Assembly: GCF_964340395.1 (NCBI RefSeq)
Contig: NC_135552.1
Location: forward strand, 23,445,681-23,509,680
From: Glandiceps talaboti
Lineage: Eukaryota; Hemichordata; Enteropneusta; Spengelidae
Direction of reading: 5' to 3'
DNA length: 64,000 nt
How positions within the stretch are numbered: the stretch's first letter is position 1; the number at the start of each line of letters is the position of its first letter. Made by a program: the position numbers and the translations under genes. This document shows positions 29,802 through 44,000 of this stretch, one piece after another. The notes beneath the pieces were generated by a model. It was not told the origin of the DNA, did not search any database, and saw only the letters and a list, made by a program, of their open reading frames with translations.

Positions 29802-30344
29802 TTAAATACTTTCTCTCTTTTTACGTAACGGTTTTCATTACTCCCTTGGAGAAATTACCTTAGCAATAAAGCTGTCTCTAAAAATTTGTGACAGGATTAT
29901 AGTAAGACCATTTGGAGTAGCAATGGCTGCTATGGAAACTACTGCCATTTAAAACGTGCTCTGTAATCACCTTGGGCAATGATATTTGAGATCCTAAGTC
30001 GACAAAATGTCATATCTTGTTAAAGGTCGCTTCATATGGCCTAAAATATAGCTACCTCAGAGTAAGTGAACCACATCTTACCCTGTAAATTCGAATAAAA
30101 CCCAAGTGAATACAATACACATTGATGTTTACTTTCACAAGAAACATTCTCTACGTTTAGTGATGAATAGTTCCTACTCTAGCCATACGTCATGATTAGT
30201 AAAAATAATTCTGTAAACATTTGGTTTAGTTTCGGTCGTAAAATTCACTTGTGAATACAATATACAGCTTGTGTATATTAGAGTTGGAATGATGATGTGT
30301 TTATAGGTGATAGGACAAACGGAATGCGAAATAACTTTTGATAC

Positions 30345-30421
30345 CATACATACATACATACATACATACATACATACATACATGCACACATACACACACG
30401 CGCGCGCGCGCGCACACACAT
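30345..30421. repeat. CATA array with alternating CA/CG tract
   Basis: CATA units followed by an alternating pyrimidine-purine tract at 30392-30421 with a CG core (30399-30412), a sequence able to adopt Z-DNA. Confidence 0.95.
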
Positions 30422-30461
30422 ATTCATTATTACCGGATAAGTGTTCAACTTGATTGTACTT

Positions 30462-30531
30462 TGTATGTATGTATGTATGTATGTATGTATGTATGTATGT
30501 ATGTATGTATGTATGTGTGTATGTGTGTATG

Positions 30532-30563
<32 letters not shown>

Positions 30564-30610
30564 TGTATGTATGTATGTATGTATGTATGTATGTATGTAT
30601 GTATGTATGT
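30462..30610. repeat. TATG array (150 bp) abutting the 105-bp dispersed unit
   Basis: TATG units with a short TGTG-containing interruption around 30515-30535. The array ends exactly where the dispersed 105-bp unit begins. Confidence 0.97.
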
Positions 30611-30715
30611 AGACTGACAATGGAAGGACACTCAGTTCTCTAACCTATCTCGTTTCGTACAGGTTAAAAACCCTGGCGTTTCAATCGGAGATCGATCAAC
30701 GTATGACATGTGCAA
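30611..30715 (+). repeat. 105-bp dispersed unit joined to a TATG array (copy A)
   Basis: The unit starts at agactgacaatggaaggaca, where the TATG array stops, and ends near gacatgtgcaaa. It contains aggttaaaaaccctggcgtt. Its reverse complement at 60478-60581 differs at only about five positions and is likewise joined to a tetranucleotide array at exactly the same base. The simple repeat is therefore part of a mobile unit and not an independent expansion. Confidence 0.8.
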
Positions 30716-31324
30716 ATATATATATATAATTTATAACACCATACTGCAGGTGAACTCATTTATATGTTAGTGGAACAATCTTTTATTTTGTGTAATTGCC
30801 CTCTTTTCTTACACTTAATCTGTCTCTCATAAACTTGTGAAATGGTTTTTCCCCATTTGGTATAAATTCCTCCAGGTCCAATTATATTATGAAAGCCAAG
30901 TTGAGTGCCTTCCGTTACAGGAAATGTGTAAAGTGGGACGTGTGGAGCGTCGGTCATTCTTCCATGTCGTTAACCCTTCCACAAATGTATTTGTTCCGTG
31001 ATTGTCAGTTGCATAGTGTGTCTCAATGGACGTCAGTAATGTATATATGAGTAGGTAATGTAAGCTGACAATGTTTCATACTACCTTATCTTTTCGTACT
31101 ATATCAACGAAAACATTGAAGCCGTCGTTGCCGGTGATCGAGTTCACAGAGCTATTTCAATAGATAACGGAGAAATCATAAGTTATGTCTGATGTATGCC
31201 AGAACGACAAATCACGTTGTCAACCTTTGCGTCTGAATACGTACTGTACCACAGGAGCAGTACTATACATAATTCTGCAAAGATTGGTTGAAATGATAAA
31301 TGAATGTGTTTCCGTAGACTCAGC

Positions 31325-31407
31325 CATACATACATACATACATGCATACATACATACATACATACATACATACATACATACATACATACATACATACATA
31401 CATACAT
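31325..31407. repeat. CATA microsatellite
   Basis: CATA units with one CATG variant. The flanks do not match the 105-bp unit found beside the 30.5-kb and 60.6-kb arrays. Confidence 0.95.
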
Positions 31408-32965
31408 GAGCAAGTGATGGACATATTGTTACCTTAACGATTGACCTTTTGAAAGGTTAAGTTTGAAATAATGTACATACAAACACTGAACCATAGAGTG
31501 TATGGAAAGCTCCAACAATTAACATTAATAGCGCAAATGGAGAGATCTGATTGGTCTAGACATCACATTAACTTCTATAATATATAGTAACATATGCACA
31601 GTTGAGATGTTTACAATTGTGATGTTTACAATAGTAATTGTTGTTCACTTTGTCGTCTGCCCTGACGTCATAATTGGGAATTGTCGGAGGAAGATTTTGT
31701 AAATGAGACAGAGCAGTTCAATGAACATAATGATGGGAATTTCGAAGGTACCTGAGTTATCGTACAAATCATTGCCTTAAGGACAAAGGCGGTTCTCGAC
31801 TCGGTTGGAGTGGAAATTTATACGTATCCAGCCATAAAATTGAAGCAAGTGAAAGATCTTACACTGACAAATCAAAGTAAAATAAAATGTCTAGGATCCT
31901 GTCCCACAGTATCGGTTGTCAGTCCGAGTGGGAAATCTACAGGTTGAATGATATAACTCTCAGTGATACATGAAATCAACCTGCCGCCAAGTCTATGTCC
32001 TCACTCCTACGAATCATGAAGCGAAGTATATCTTGTACCAACCATTTCAAGTAATATGTTGGGTCAAACAGGCAGTTTGTTTCATACCTGTACTTCTAAT
32101 GGGCCGATCAATGTACAGATTATCCCTACAAAATGAGTACCAGTTAAAATAAATCCAGCTACTACACATGTTTGTCTAGACGACACATGGTGTTCATTCA
32201 CAGTTGATTCCCTTCAGATCAGCCATCAAAGTAGTTCTATTGTTATGTCAATTATTCATATTTCAAGGGCCAATTTCTTTATTTTTTCCGATTTTTCAAT
32301 ATGCTGGTATAATATAATAGCGATAACCTGGGGCTGATATTACAGTCTGACATGACCAGTGAACTCAGTATCGCTCGTGCATATATATCGTTCACTGGTC
32401 AAAGCCAACTGCTATAGCATCCCTAGAGGGTACTTTATTGTTTAGTATTTTTCGTCTATAGAATGCTTCTTGATACAGTTATACACCCGTTATATAAGAA
32501 CTGTCAAAGAATCGTTTTGATAACATGGACACACGCACTTCAAAGATTAGTACCGATCCAATCCAATGAAAGTACTAACAATGAATTCTAATATGCCTTC
32601 TTTTTCTCTATGTGGTTTTGAATCTACCTTCCTGTCATATTTTGATGGCGAAATATAATGGCATGCATCATGGGCCGATAGCCTTGAATTTCAAATAACG
32701 CGAAATAACTGTAGATAACACATAGTCCATTCATGAATGGTCTTTATGTAATGTACATTACTCAACTGAAAGCATGATGTTGTTGGAGTAACAAGCGCCT
32801 CCAAGTTGCGCAAATCAATAGGGTTAATCAAGTATTTGACATTCCAATAAAGTTTAGACAAGACTAGCTCTAGCTAGATGATTCGATAAGTGATGATTGT
32901 AGATAATGTTTACAGTTAGTTAGTCGGACATGATGTGACTACTTGTGAAACCTTCCCTGACATAT
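31408..32965. other. Non-coding AT-rich stretch
   Basis: No gene or repeat recognised here, nor in 30716-31324 and 29805-30344. Confidence 0.55.
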
Positions 32966-33319
32966 ACAGCCCGTTACAAGTTACCGTTCAGCGACTCTGC
33001 TTGAAACCAATGAGAAACTGCATATGCTACACTTTAAGACAGCAAGATTGAATGAATACAGTTTCTTGCAACATGTGTCTGAATGAAATGGGCTGACATG
33101 CCACCATACAGACATCAAATGCAGACATCAAAACACTGGCGCCCACGTGTCTGTGTTCAATTGCAATACGTTTGAATGGTTTATTTCATTTAGACATTTA
33201 GACAAAATGTAGCAAAAAATTGTGATCTTGATATTATAGTGTAGAACATACAGTTTCTTATTGGTTTCTCCATGGTTGTATCAAACAGATCCAGAGAGCG
33301 GTAACCTGAAGTAGGTTGT
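32966..33319. mobile_element. Foldback element copy 1 (~354 bp, long inverted arms)
   Basis: The left end reads ACAGCCCGTTACAAGTTACC and the right end, reversed, ACAACCTACTTCAGGTTACC. The two arms match imperfectly over about 150 bp (for example accaatgagaaactgcat on the left against accaataagaaactgtat from the reversed right arm), so the whole unit can fold into one long hairpin around a centre containing cagacatcaaa repeats. There is no coding capacity. The second copy at 55673-56011 has the same size and order. This is a MITE or foldback-type element; its superfamily is not assignable by eye. Confidence 0.7.
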
Positions 33320-35321
33320 ACAGCTCATACTGTGTAAGACATTTTTACTAATGTGTTATGTGCTAACAATGAATATCACTATTTCGTCTAAAAGAGCAGT
33401 GTTCAAAACGTATGTAACAACTGAACCAATGTTCCTTTAACTGTGCTTATATGCTATAACTTAGATGAAGTGTCATTGAAAATATCTCTAGCAATGTGTC
33501 AATAACAAGTTCATTTGGTACAGACAAAATTTATCAATGTAACATTTCCAGACGTTTTTTTTGCGGAAAAAAATGTTTTGAATAATGTCACTCACATTGT
33601 ATTGGTTGTTTCACTCATTATACAAAATATTTTCGGTGTTGAAAATGTTAACATTGTGTCAAGTGACACCTTGCTTCATTATCACTTCAGTGAAACAATA
33701 TTGCAATTCAAATCATGTAATTGCTACATTTACAACGGATGTTGAGGATACTGTGCGTTCGACAAAACAGGAATCTTGGTTAAATAAATAAATAGCTCTA
33801 TAAAAAAGTTCAATTCCAAGTATTTTTTTCTGAATTGCACAGTAGAGCAATAGAGCAACAAACCAATTTAATTTCAAGAAGTACATGAATGTCATTTTAT
33901 AGTCAAGTCATGATAATAAATTTTCCAACTTGCAGAAGGGCAATTGTTTAACTACGGTACGTGTACTTGAAAATCAAATTTCCTCTCATAAGTAAAGACA
34001 TACATTAATCTTGACATGTTCTGATATTATAAAGGCCTGAGGGGGCATACACGGTATAACCGACCAAAATGTCATTTCTGAACTCTCGATGCATTTACGT
34101 TAACACCACCTCTAAACTTGCAATTGAACACTGGAACACCGTGATTTACAAATATGATTGGACAGCAAATAAGAGCGTTTTGTACATTTTAGACAGGGTC
34201 ACAAAACGAAAGATTATCCTAGCAATGCTATCCTCCCTTTGTCCTATTCGACTTATATCGTTGTTATTCGTTCTCTTGCTCACCCCCCCCCCCCATCCCC
34301 TCCCATTTTTCTTGTCATATACGATGTATTCAGACACAAATAGACACATGATTGCAAAAGCATAAGACAAGGTTCCTGTATCAAACATTTTCATTCCAGG
34401 AATTTTTGCCTCCCAAAATATTACCCCCTCCCGTCCGTTGTTATATACGATGTATACTAGACCATGTATTCATTTTCACGATATAAAATGAACTAACTCC
34501 TTGTTATATTACACAAAGTTAAACCCTGACAATGCAAATAATAGGAAGGTGAGGCATATTGATCTGTATGCACTTTAGAGGTCAAGGAACCGAGCAGTAA
34601 GGTAACACTGCTTTCGTAGCTATGTACTGCAAATGTGGTTTATTACGTGTGCGTACCCTAGAGGCGTCAGGAATGATTTTCAAAAGAAGGCCGATCTCTC
34701 TGATTTACCGATCTTATCATTTCATAGACAAAGCAAACTTGTGTACGATAACATGCCTATCCTTTACGTAAGATGACATAATGACAATAAGCGAAGAAAA
34801 GACACCAAATTAATGACATGCGTTTGAAATTAACTTAAAGACTTACTTTTCACAAACTGATTTTATGTATGAGCGCCACCTTTAGACCGAGTTTGAATAG
34901 CCCTGTTTTAATACCGCGGGGGAATCTTTGCCCGTATCGTGAAATACGGATCAAACTCTGCAGCGATAAGCGCCTTTGTTGGTTCGTTATCAGCGCAATT
35001 CATTTTCGACAGATTTAGTGAACTACGAGCTAGGATTGATGAAATGTGATATTGCTGGCGTGCTGTAGTTTTCAGTGGTTGTTTACACCGATCACCAGGT
35101 TGAAAAAATAGTATATGTGTTGATGGTGTATCATGTTGCAGTATTGTGGTGTGCTCAAAATAGTAAATATTGGACCGTACCATTTTTGTACTTTATCCCA
35201 TATTTGTTTATCTTTAAAGAGCATATACTCAATAACACAGATGTTCCTGGGTGATTATTTTTTCTGTTGCAATTAGAATTTATACCGTTCGCTTCACTGG
35301 GACAAAGACAGACAGACAGGC

Positions 35322-35380
<59 letters not shown>

Positions 35381-36273
35381 ATGAAAGTTAAATATATAAC
35401 TTAGTCTCTGTATTCAAAATGCACACCACACAATATTTCGTTCCACTGCGTTAAACCATCTTGTAACCCCGAGAAGTCTAGCACATGTACTTAAGAATAT
35501 CACTTAAACTCTGCCAATTTCAGAACGCGCAGCATTAAGACGCGAGGGTGACAATATAGAGCGGTTCCCATGGAAACAACTCAGGTTGACTAAAGTGTAT
35601 TGGTATGAAGCTGCCAATGAGAAACAGTTGCAAGTGAGGTATTTCTCTAAAGCAGACTAGGGTGTCTGGTCTCTTCGATATTTTAGTATCACTATCGAGA
35701 AAGAGGTGAGAGAAGTTACACTGTCACAAATCAGCGGAGGCTTAACTTTACAGACGGCCGGAAAGACAGCTGAACTCGTACGTGGAATTTCGGATGCTTC
35801 CGAGTTTTTTTTTATATTGCCTATCTATTCAATAACCACCGATGTCTGTAGCCTCGCACGTTGCACCGTGTCAGCAGAGACTTTCTATGTACGTGAATTG
35901 AAGAAAAAGTATTAGTAACTACCGCAGTGGGTATATGCAGCAAGACATATCATCGCGACGGACGTACATACGAGACGGCCTTCAAAATTTGCGTATACTT
36001 GAATGAGTTTACCGGTGTTTTTTTGGTGAAACATTACAGTGGCTGTACGCGAGCGGATGACGCATTGATGACAGGAAGTTATCTACGCAAATGTCTTCGT
36101 GTTTACGCCTCACCAAACTTTGTTAATATTAATATTACTGAGCAACATTAGCTCGATAACATTTCTGACATGATAGGTAAAGTTTCCGCCTCAGTTTCAT
36201 ACCCCCCTAATCTCCTGTCACAGATGACGCACTGATAGCTACCTATTAGATGCGTGTTTTAACAACACATCAC
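33320..36273. other. Upstream region of the receptor gene
   Basis: No coding exon is recognised. It contains a GACA array (35305-35380). From about 35520 to 36180 the sequence is less AT-rich and has more CpG than its surroundings, consistent with a promoter or 5' UTR, but there is no clear TATA box. The frames at 35706-35915 and 35927-36151 lie in this part and show no family features. Confidence 0.4.
35305..35380. repeat. GACA microsatellite upstream of the receptor
   Basis: About 18 GACA units with one GGCA variant, some 0.93 kb upstream of the receptor ATG. Confidence 0.95.
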
Positions 36274-36319
36274 ATGTAGCATGAGTGATCGCTACATCGT
36301 CACTTGCAGTCATGGATAG
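36274..36319 (+). promoter_or_regulatory. Start-stop element and overlapping upstream ORF before the receptor ATG
   Basis: Two upstream starts lie immediately before the receptor ATG. ATGTAG at 36274-36279 is a start codon followed directly by a stop. ATG at 36281 opens a 12-codon frame that ends at TAG 36317-36319, so it overlaps the main ATG (36312) in another frame. If these bases are in the mature 5' UTR, which the sequence alone cannot show, both should lower translation of the receptor. Upstream ORFs of this sort are known to restrain translation of some receptor mRNAs. Confidence 0.45.
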
Positions 36320-36644
36320 TAGCATCCTTTCAGCGACTTTCAATGAAACGTCGAACATCTCAACCGGTGGATACGACTATTCCTCGGAGATTTACGTTGA
36401 AACTTGGTTAGTTCCTACGATATTTGTCCTCATTTGCCTTATCGGAGTTACAGGGAATTCTCTGGTCATCGTGGTTATCGTTAGGCATAAACAGATGAAG
36501 ACAACCACCAATTTCTATATACTAAGCGTTGCACTTGTGGATTTGGCCTTTCTCTTATGCTGTGCACCTTTTACTGCCTTCGCTCATCTAACGGAATGGT
36601 TTTTTGGAAACTTCATGTGCAAGTTTTCCTTTTATCTAATATTT
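36312..36644 (+). CDS. KISS1R-like: Kisspeptin-receptor-like GPCR, exon 1 (residues 1-111)
   Basis: First coding exon of a plasma-membrane peptide receptor, expected to couple to a G protein. The ATG at 36312 is the first in-frame Met after the TGA at 36282, with G at -3 and +4; an in-frame GTG at 36285 is not a credible animal start. The exon gives a short extracellular N-terminus with two N-glycosylation sequons (N11-E-T, N15-I-S), TM1 (WLVP at 32-35, GNSLVI near 48-53 with the conserved TM1 Asn), intracellular loop 1 (RHKQMKTTTNFY, 58-69), TM2 (the conserved Asp lies in ALVDLAFLLCC, 74-84) and the start of TM3 with Cys103, the usual disulfide partner of Cys183. WLVP, NFYI, FLLCC.PFTA and FMCKF are close to vertebrate KISS1R and less like galanin or allatostatin-A receptors. 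The exon ends in phase 0 at ATTT|gtaagt, a near-consensus donor. Read-through would stop at 36699-36701. The ligand is not shown by the sequence. Confidence 0.92.
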
Positions 36645-39054
<2,410 letters not shown>

Positions 39055-39190
39055 GTAACAGTCCAGGCAAACTGTTTTACATTAACCGCAATGACTGTTG
39101 ACCGATACTTTGCCATCGTCCACCCTATGGCTTCCATTAGCCGACGATCACCTAAAGTGGTTCTGACAATCAGCATAGTAGTATGGCTAG
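39055..39190 (+). CDS. KISS1R-like: Kisspeptin-receptor-like GPCR, exon 2 (residues 112-157)
   Basis: Second coding exon, 136 nt. It follows a pyrimidine-rich acceptor (ttatttcattttacag) and enters in phase 0, matching exon 1. It encodes the rest of TM3, with VTVQANC and TLTAMTVDRY; the DRY G-protein-coupling motif is at residues 127-129. Next come intracellular loop 2 (FAIVHPMASISRRSPK) and TM4 up to VVWL. It leaves in phase 1 at CTAG|gtaagg, splitting Gly157. VQA.C.TLTAM.VDR is the same pattern as in vertebrate KISS1R. Without splicing the frame would run only 10 codons further (to about 39222) before a stop. The exon is isolated between a 2.4-kb and a 17.6-kb intron, so it is easily missed by length-based gene finding. 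Confidence 0.9.
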
Positions 39191-40937
39191 GTAAGGAACA
39201 TAAATTACAGTGTCGTTATTGATGCAAGTAACTTTGCCATTTTGTCGCTTGGAGAACAGCAGAATCCAGACAGGAGACTCACAAAACACTTTGCAGTCAC
39301 TTTACAAGTGCGATTGGGAAGTTGATGATATCAAAAATACTTAGGCGCACAGAATTATCGAAATCCGACGGCGTCAGCTTGCTCCATTGCCATCGCGGCC
39401 ATGCTTTTAGTGAATTTAAGCGACTGATTTCAAGCGATTGACAAATTATTATGTAAGATAAATTCAAACATTTCAGGAAAGTGCCATTTGAAATTATATG
39501 CAGATTTTGTATCAGAAAATGAAAATGACGGTTTTGAGAATGAAAGGTAGAATAAAATGAGTCTGTCTGCTTTCGAAGAATATTAACATTTGTATTAATA
39601 TGTGGCATGTACTCCCCCCGCCTGCTTTGGGCAGACATTTTGTTTTAATTTTTGAACGCCGCGAGCAGAATATGTTTGCTCTGTACACTACAGTATTACA
39701 TGGGTAAAATATAATTCGCAATTTTTAATCCGGTACGTTAGGAAAATTACATACAGATATTTGCATAAACAGTTTCACTGTCTTTTGACGGTAGACGTGT
39801 CTAGTTTTGTATTCGACAGTTTATTCATCTAAGTTCTTTTGTTTTTTGAGAGTTTTTTTTGCCAACGGAAGTGATTCATTATCACCCAGTGACAACACAA
39901 AGGAATATAAAACATGTAGGAAAAATAAAAACCCAACTAGAAACGCTCCAAATATTATAGCGCTATATGAAATAACACGATAAGAATCAAAATATAGATT
40001 TGCATTCCAACAATGTTCGGTACATTTTTATTGAAGACAACATTTTACTGTAGACGTTATTGTACGCTGCGGAAGAACGTACAATTTTCTATGGATGATA
40101 TGTTTCGACAAATTGCACATGGAAGTAATATAAAGCAAGTGTTCTGTGTAGCACTGAATAGGCACTCTAATGAACACTCCCAGTATGAGTTTTCGTGAGG
40201 AAATTTCCTGTCTTGATGAGACAGTGGTAAGTGTAAAGTAATATAAAGAAAAACTAACAAACCAGAACTTCCTATTAGTGTGGAGTGTTCAAAAGACGAC
40301 AACTTTCTTTCAGTCTCAAATAGAGACCATAGTTATAAAAAAAGTGTGGTATCAAATGTCAACACATAGCAGTTCTAGAGACAGGGGGAAAGTGAACTGA
40401 ACTTTAATTAGCCGTTTTCTAATTGTAACGGTGTCTGTGTACAATAGAAATTGCTGGAACTACGTTTTGATCAAATTTAAAGACACCTGGAAAGAGACTA
40501 AATTTGAATTGATTTGTTGAATCCTACCGAGAAAACCGGTTTCAACAAATGCTGAGCGCTGTCAGATATTATTCTTGCTCACGGTAGACTTTAGATTTTG
40601 GATCATAGCGAGGTGAGATAATGGTCAGGCTCACGGCAGAATCTCCCTTTACTTGTGTTAAACAGTCTTCGTGATCATTGTGAAAAAAAAATAAACGGGG
40701 TCGAAAGGTAAACTATACCCCGGATATGTGGAAGTCGTTAAAGACCTTCCATACACACTAATATCAAGTAACTCCAAATGACAGGATTATCAGAGCGATA
40801 CATCCTATCTCGTTAATACAACGTATCAGATTTAATATCTTGTGTTTAAACATTCTGTACACAGTTACAGCTGATCGATAACAAATCTGACAAAAGCTTC
40901 AAGAGATGGCGTCAAATGTTGATTGACATAGAGAGAG

Positions 40938-40945
40938 AGACAGGC

Positions 40946-41028
<83 letters not shown>
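40938..41028. repeat. GACA microsatellite in receptor intron 2
   Basis: GACA units with one AACA variant, flanked by GA-rich sequence on both sides. Confidence 0.95.
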
Positions 41029-44000
41029 GGAGAGAGACGGAAAAATAAGCAGCAAATTGTTAACCATGAAGCGTTCTGTGTTAATAGAAATGTATCCGTA
41101 AAAAGATTTGTTGTCACATAAACCTATGGCAATCACTCAAATTTAAGGAAATTGATTTCCCACGCCATTGCCGACAAAAGAGAGACCCATATAGCCAGCC
41201 ACTCAAATAAAGAAATGAGGAAATGCTGACAAGTACGACCTTTAAATAGAATTTATATTGTCATCGGAAGGCTAATTACCAAACGTCAACCAAATAGCAG
41301 AGGCGTCTATTTGAACAGATCTAACACATTTTGGATATTTGTTATTCAAAACTATATTTGACATATCTGTACCAAATCGACCAACGCAAGACATCTATAT
41401 TTGTATGTGAAACAGTCCAGGGATTAAAATTGAACAAGTCGGTGTCCGAGATACATTGAAACCCGATATCTAGCATTCACATTCCACCAAACATTGTTCC
41501 CAAGCACGATAACATTCAACAAATAAAACTACTAGCTTAACCTACTATCTACTTGACCTACACTTTACCTGCAGGCTCTTCATTTGCTCTGACTACCTAA
41601 TCTCAAGTTCAGTGTTATTTAGTTTTCATTCACATATGGTGAACTTGCACACGCTCTCATAAACACTCTGAGTCAATGTTTCACACCTCTAAAGTTCCCT
41701 CCTGAGTCTATTACATGTATATGCAATGATAATTTCCCTGTTTTATGACTGTTTACCAACTGTTATTTATTTATAGTTGATATGTCAAACTTGTGGTATT
41801 CACTCCAGACATGCTGCTAATCTCTCACACCTCCCATTTCCTTTGGTTACCTTTCTTGTTAATAAAACATCACTGCCAGAAAATCTAAATTTTGTACTCC
41901 ATTTATCATACCCCATATTTTCCTGTGTCGTTGCAAAGACTTATTTTCTTACTGGTTACTGATAGGTCAGTGACAGTGCCAATCAAATTGGGTGGATACT
42001 AAAATATATATTAGCCCAAGACTACAATTCAATGGATTCCATTTTTGAATTGATATTCAGTTGATCTTATCATGAGCTTTGTCTGATTGCATGTGGAGTA
42101 GTAGTATTGTCGCGAACAGACAACCTAATATATATTCAATTGTTAAAAAAGCAATAATAATACTTTGTGTACATGTTAATCAGAAGTCTATGCTAACCAT
42201 AAGTAGTACAGTAACAAATACAAGCAGTTGGTAACAGTCATGAAACTGGGATAATTGTCATTGCATACATATATAATAAGTCGGGAGTGAACTTTAGAGG
42301 TGTGGAATATTTGAAAGAAAACTAAATATCCTGTCCTCTTTGAGTTTGGCTTTTCATAATAATCAGTGACCTGTGTATTTCGCTTTGTTGTGTGAACATG
42401 AAATGGCTGCTATTAAAGTAGAATGACTGGTATTAACTTAGAATGCGTCTCGGGAACATTTTTGTCTGAAAATATCAAAAGTGCTTATAATCTCTCCATA
42501 GTTTGTAATATGAAAGCTTGTTTCTAGTCGTTTTGAAGTAATATAAGAAATTAGGATTTCGTCTTATTTTTTCAAGGAAATCGACTATTACAATCCGTCT
42601 ATTTGCTGAAAGAGTTAAAACAGTACTTGACGTTCATATACGATACTCCGAGTCAAATAAACTAATTCTGACATCATTTTGACCTCTTTTCAACAATTTA
42701 TACGGAGAGTCTGTGACCTAATTTCCTGATTTTAACTGCGAATTAAGTTTAATTTTCTCGCATCAAAGGTTTGTGATTGTTGTGTCCGAGCTGCATACTA
42801 TGTAAATTACTTTTTTTAAACCAGAAGACCCACACTGCTATTTTCAGTTTGATTACCATCGTATATCATTCAGATTAAAATGCATTTTGTTGTATAATCT
42901 AGAATGAACAGAATTGCGACCTTTTAAAATTCAAAAGATGTTTAACGAAATATAATAACTTTCAGACATCATGTTTTCATACTTACCGGATATCACATTC
43001 TATGATAAATTTGATAACCAAATATACTCTTTTGTGAACGGCGGCTTGATGTTACCTTTTTTTCAGTATAACTATGGAGATGTGTGAATAACTTCAAAAC
43101 AGATATGAAAGGACGCCCTATCATAACTAGTGAATCATTTGTAAATCATTGATGCCATATATCGTATTTTAAGAAATGAAACGTATGATCTTTCTATATG
43201 TAATCAATCTTAAACCTTCACTTCCGTGTGAATCTTTTGTCATGTTTTCTATATCACAAGGGAAGTCCTAGTACCATCATTAAATTTGATTGAACGTTTA
43301 CGCGCAATACATGTCAGAACTACGTCATCTTTGTAGACCTGTAACTGTATATAACTGGACTTTAAAAAAATTATTCAAAGGTCAGAAAGTAATTGAAATT
43401 TTAATATTTCATCATTTTAATTTCATTACAAGGAACGAACAAGGCTTACGGATCGAGGTGTTACATTATTCACCCTAAGCTTAAAAGCATACAATGAAGG
43501 AAATTGAGAGAGAAAAAAGAATTCTCAATTTTCGTCACGTCGGTATGTTTGAAGACATGTCCGACGTTCCGTAAATACTGATTTTTAATGGATTTTTCTC
43601 GGGCGCTGTGAAATCACGTTAAAACTTTCAGTCCCATTACAAAGAGATCTAAATGAAATACAGCATACTACTGTCTGTTGACGATGGCATGCAAAGAAAG
43701 ACATCGGTCCCTCAAAGAAATGCGGCGATTAGAAATTCGATAAGTCGAAACGTGTTTCTAACTCTAGGATTTGAAATTTATTGCGATTATTTAAAACCGT
43801 GGATCGGATAACATAAACTACCCCTCACTGATACATAAGAGAAACGTCCAAAAAAACCACCCCCACCCAAATTCATTATCTATCCTAAACCGTTAAGAAA
43901 AAGTCACAGAAAGGACACCCGTCGACAGGGTCAAAGTCGTGTTTTTGTGCAATTTATCTTGAAATTTGACAGTTGTAAAATATAGTTATTTGGAACGATA

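Noticed and set aside
35927-36151. 74-codon frame just upstream of the receptor
   Set aside because: Starts at a non-ATG codon, has no domain, and lies in the probable promoter or 5' UTR.
36285-36311. In-frame GTG as receptor start
   Set aside because: GTG is not a normal animal start; ATG at 36312 has good context.
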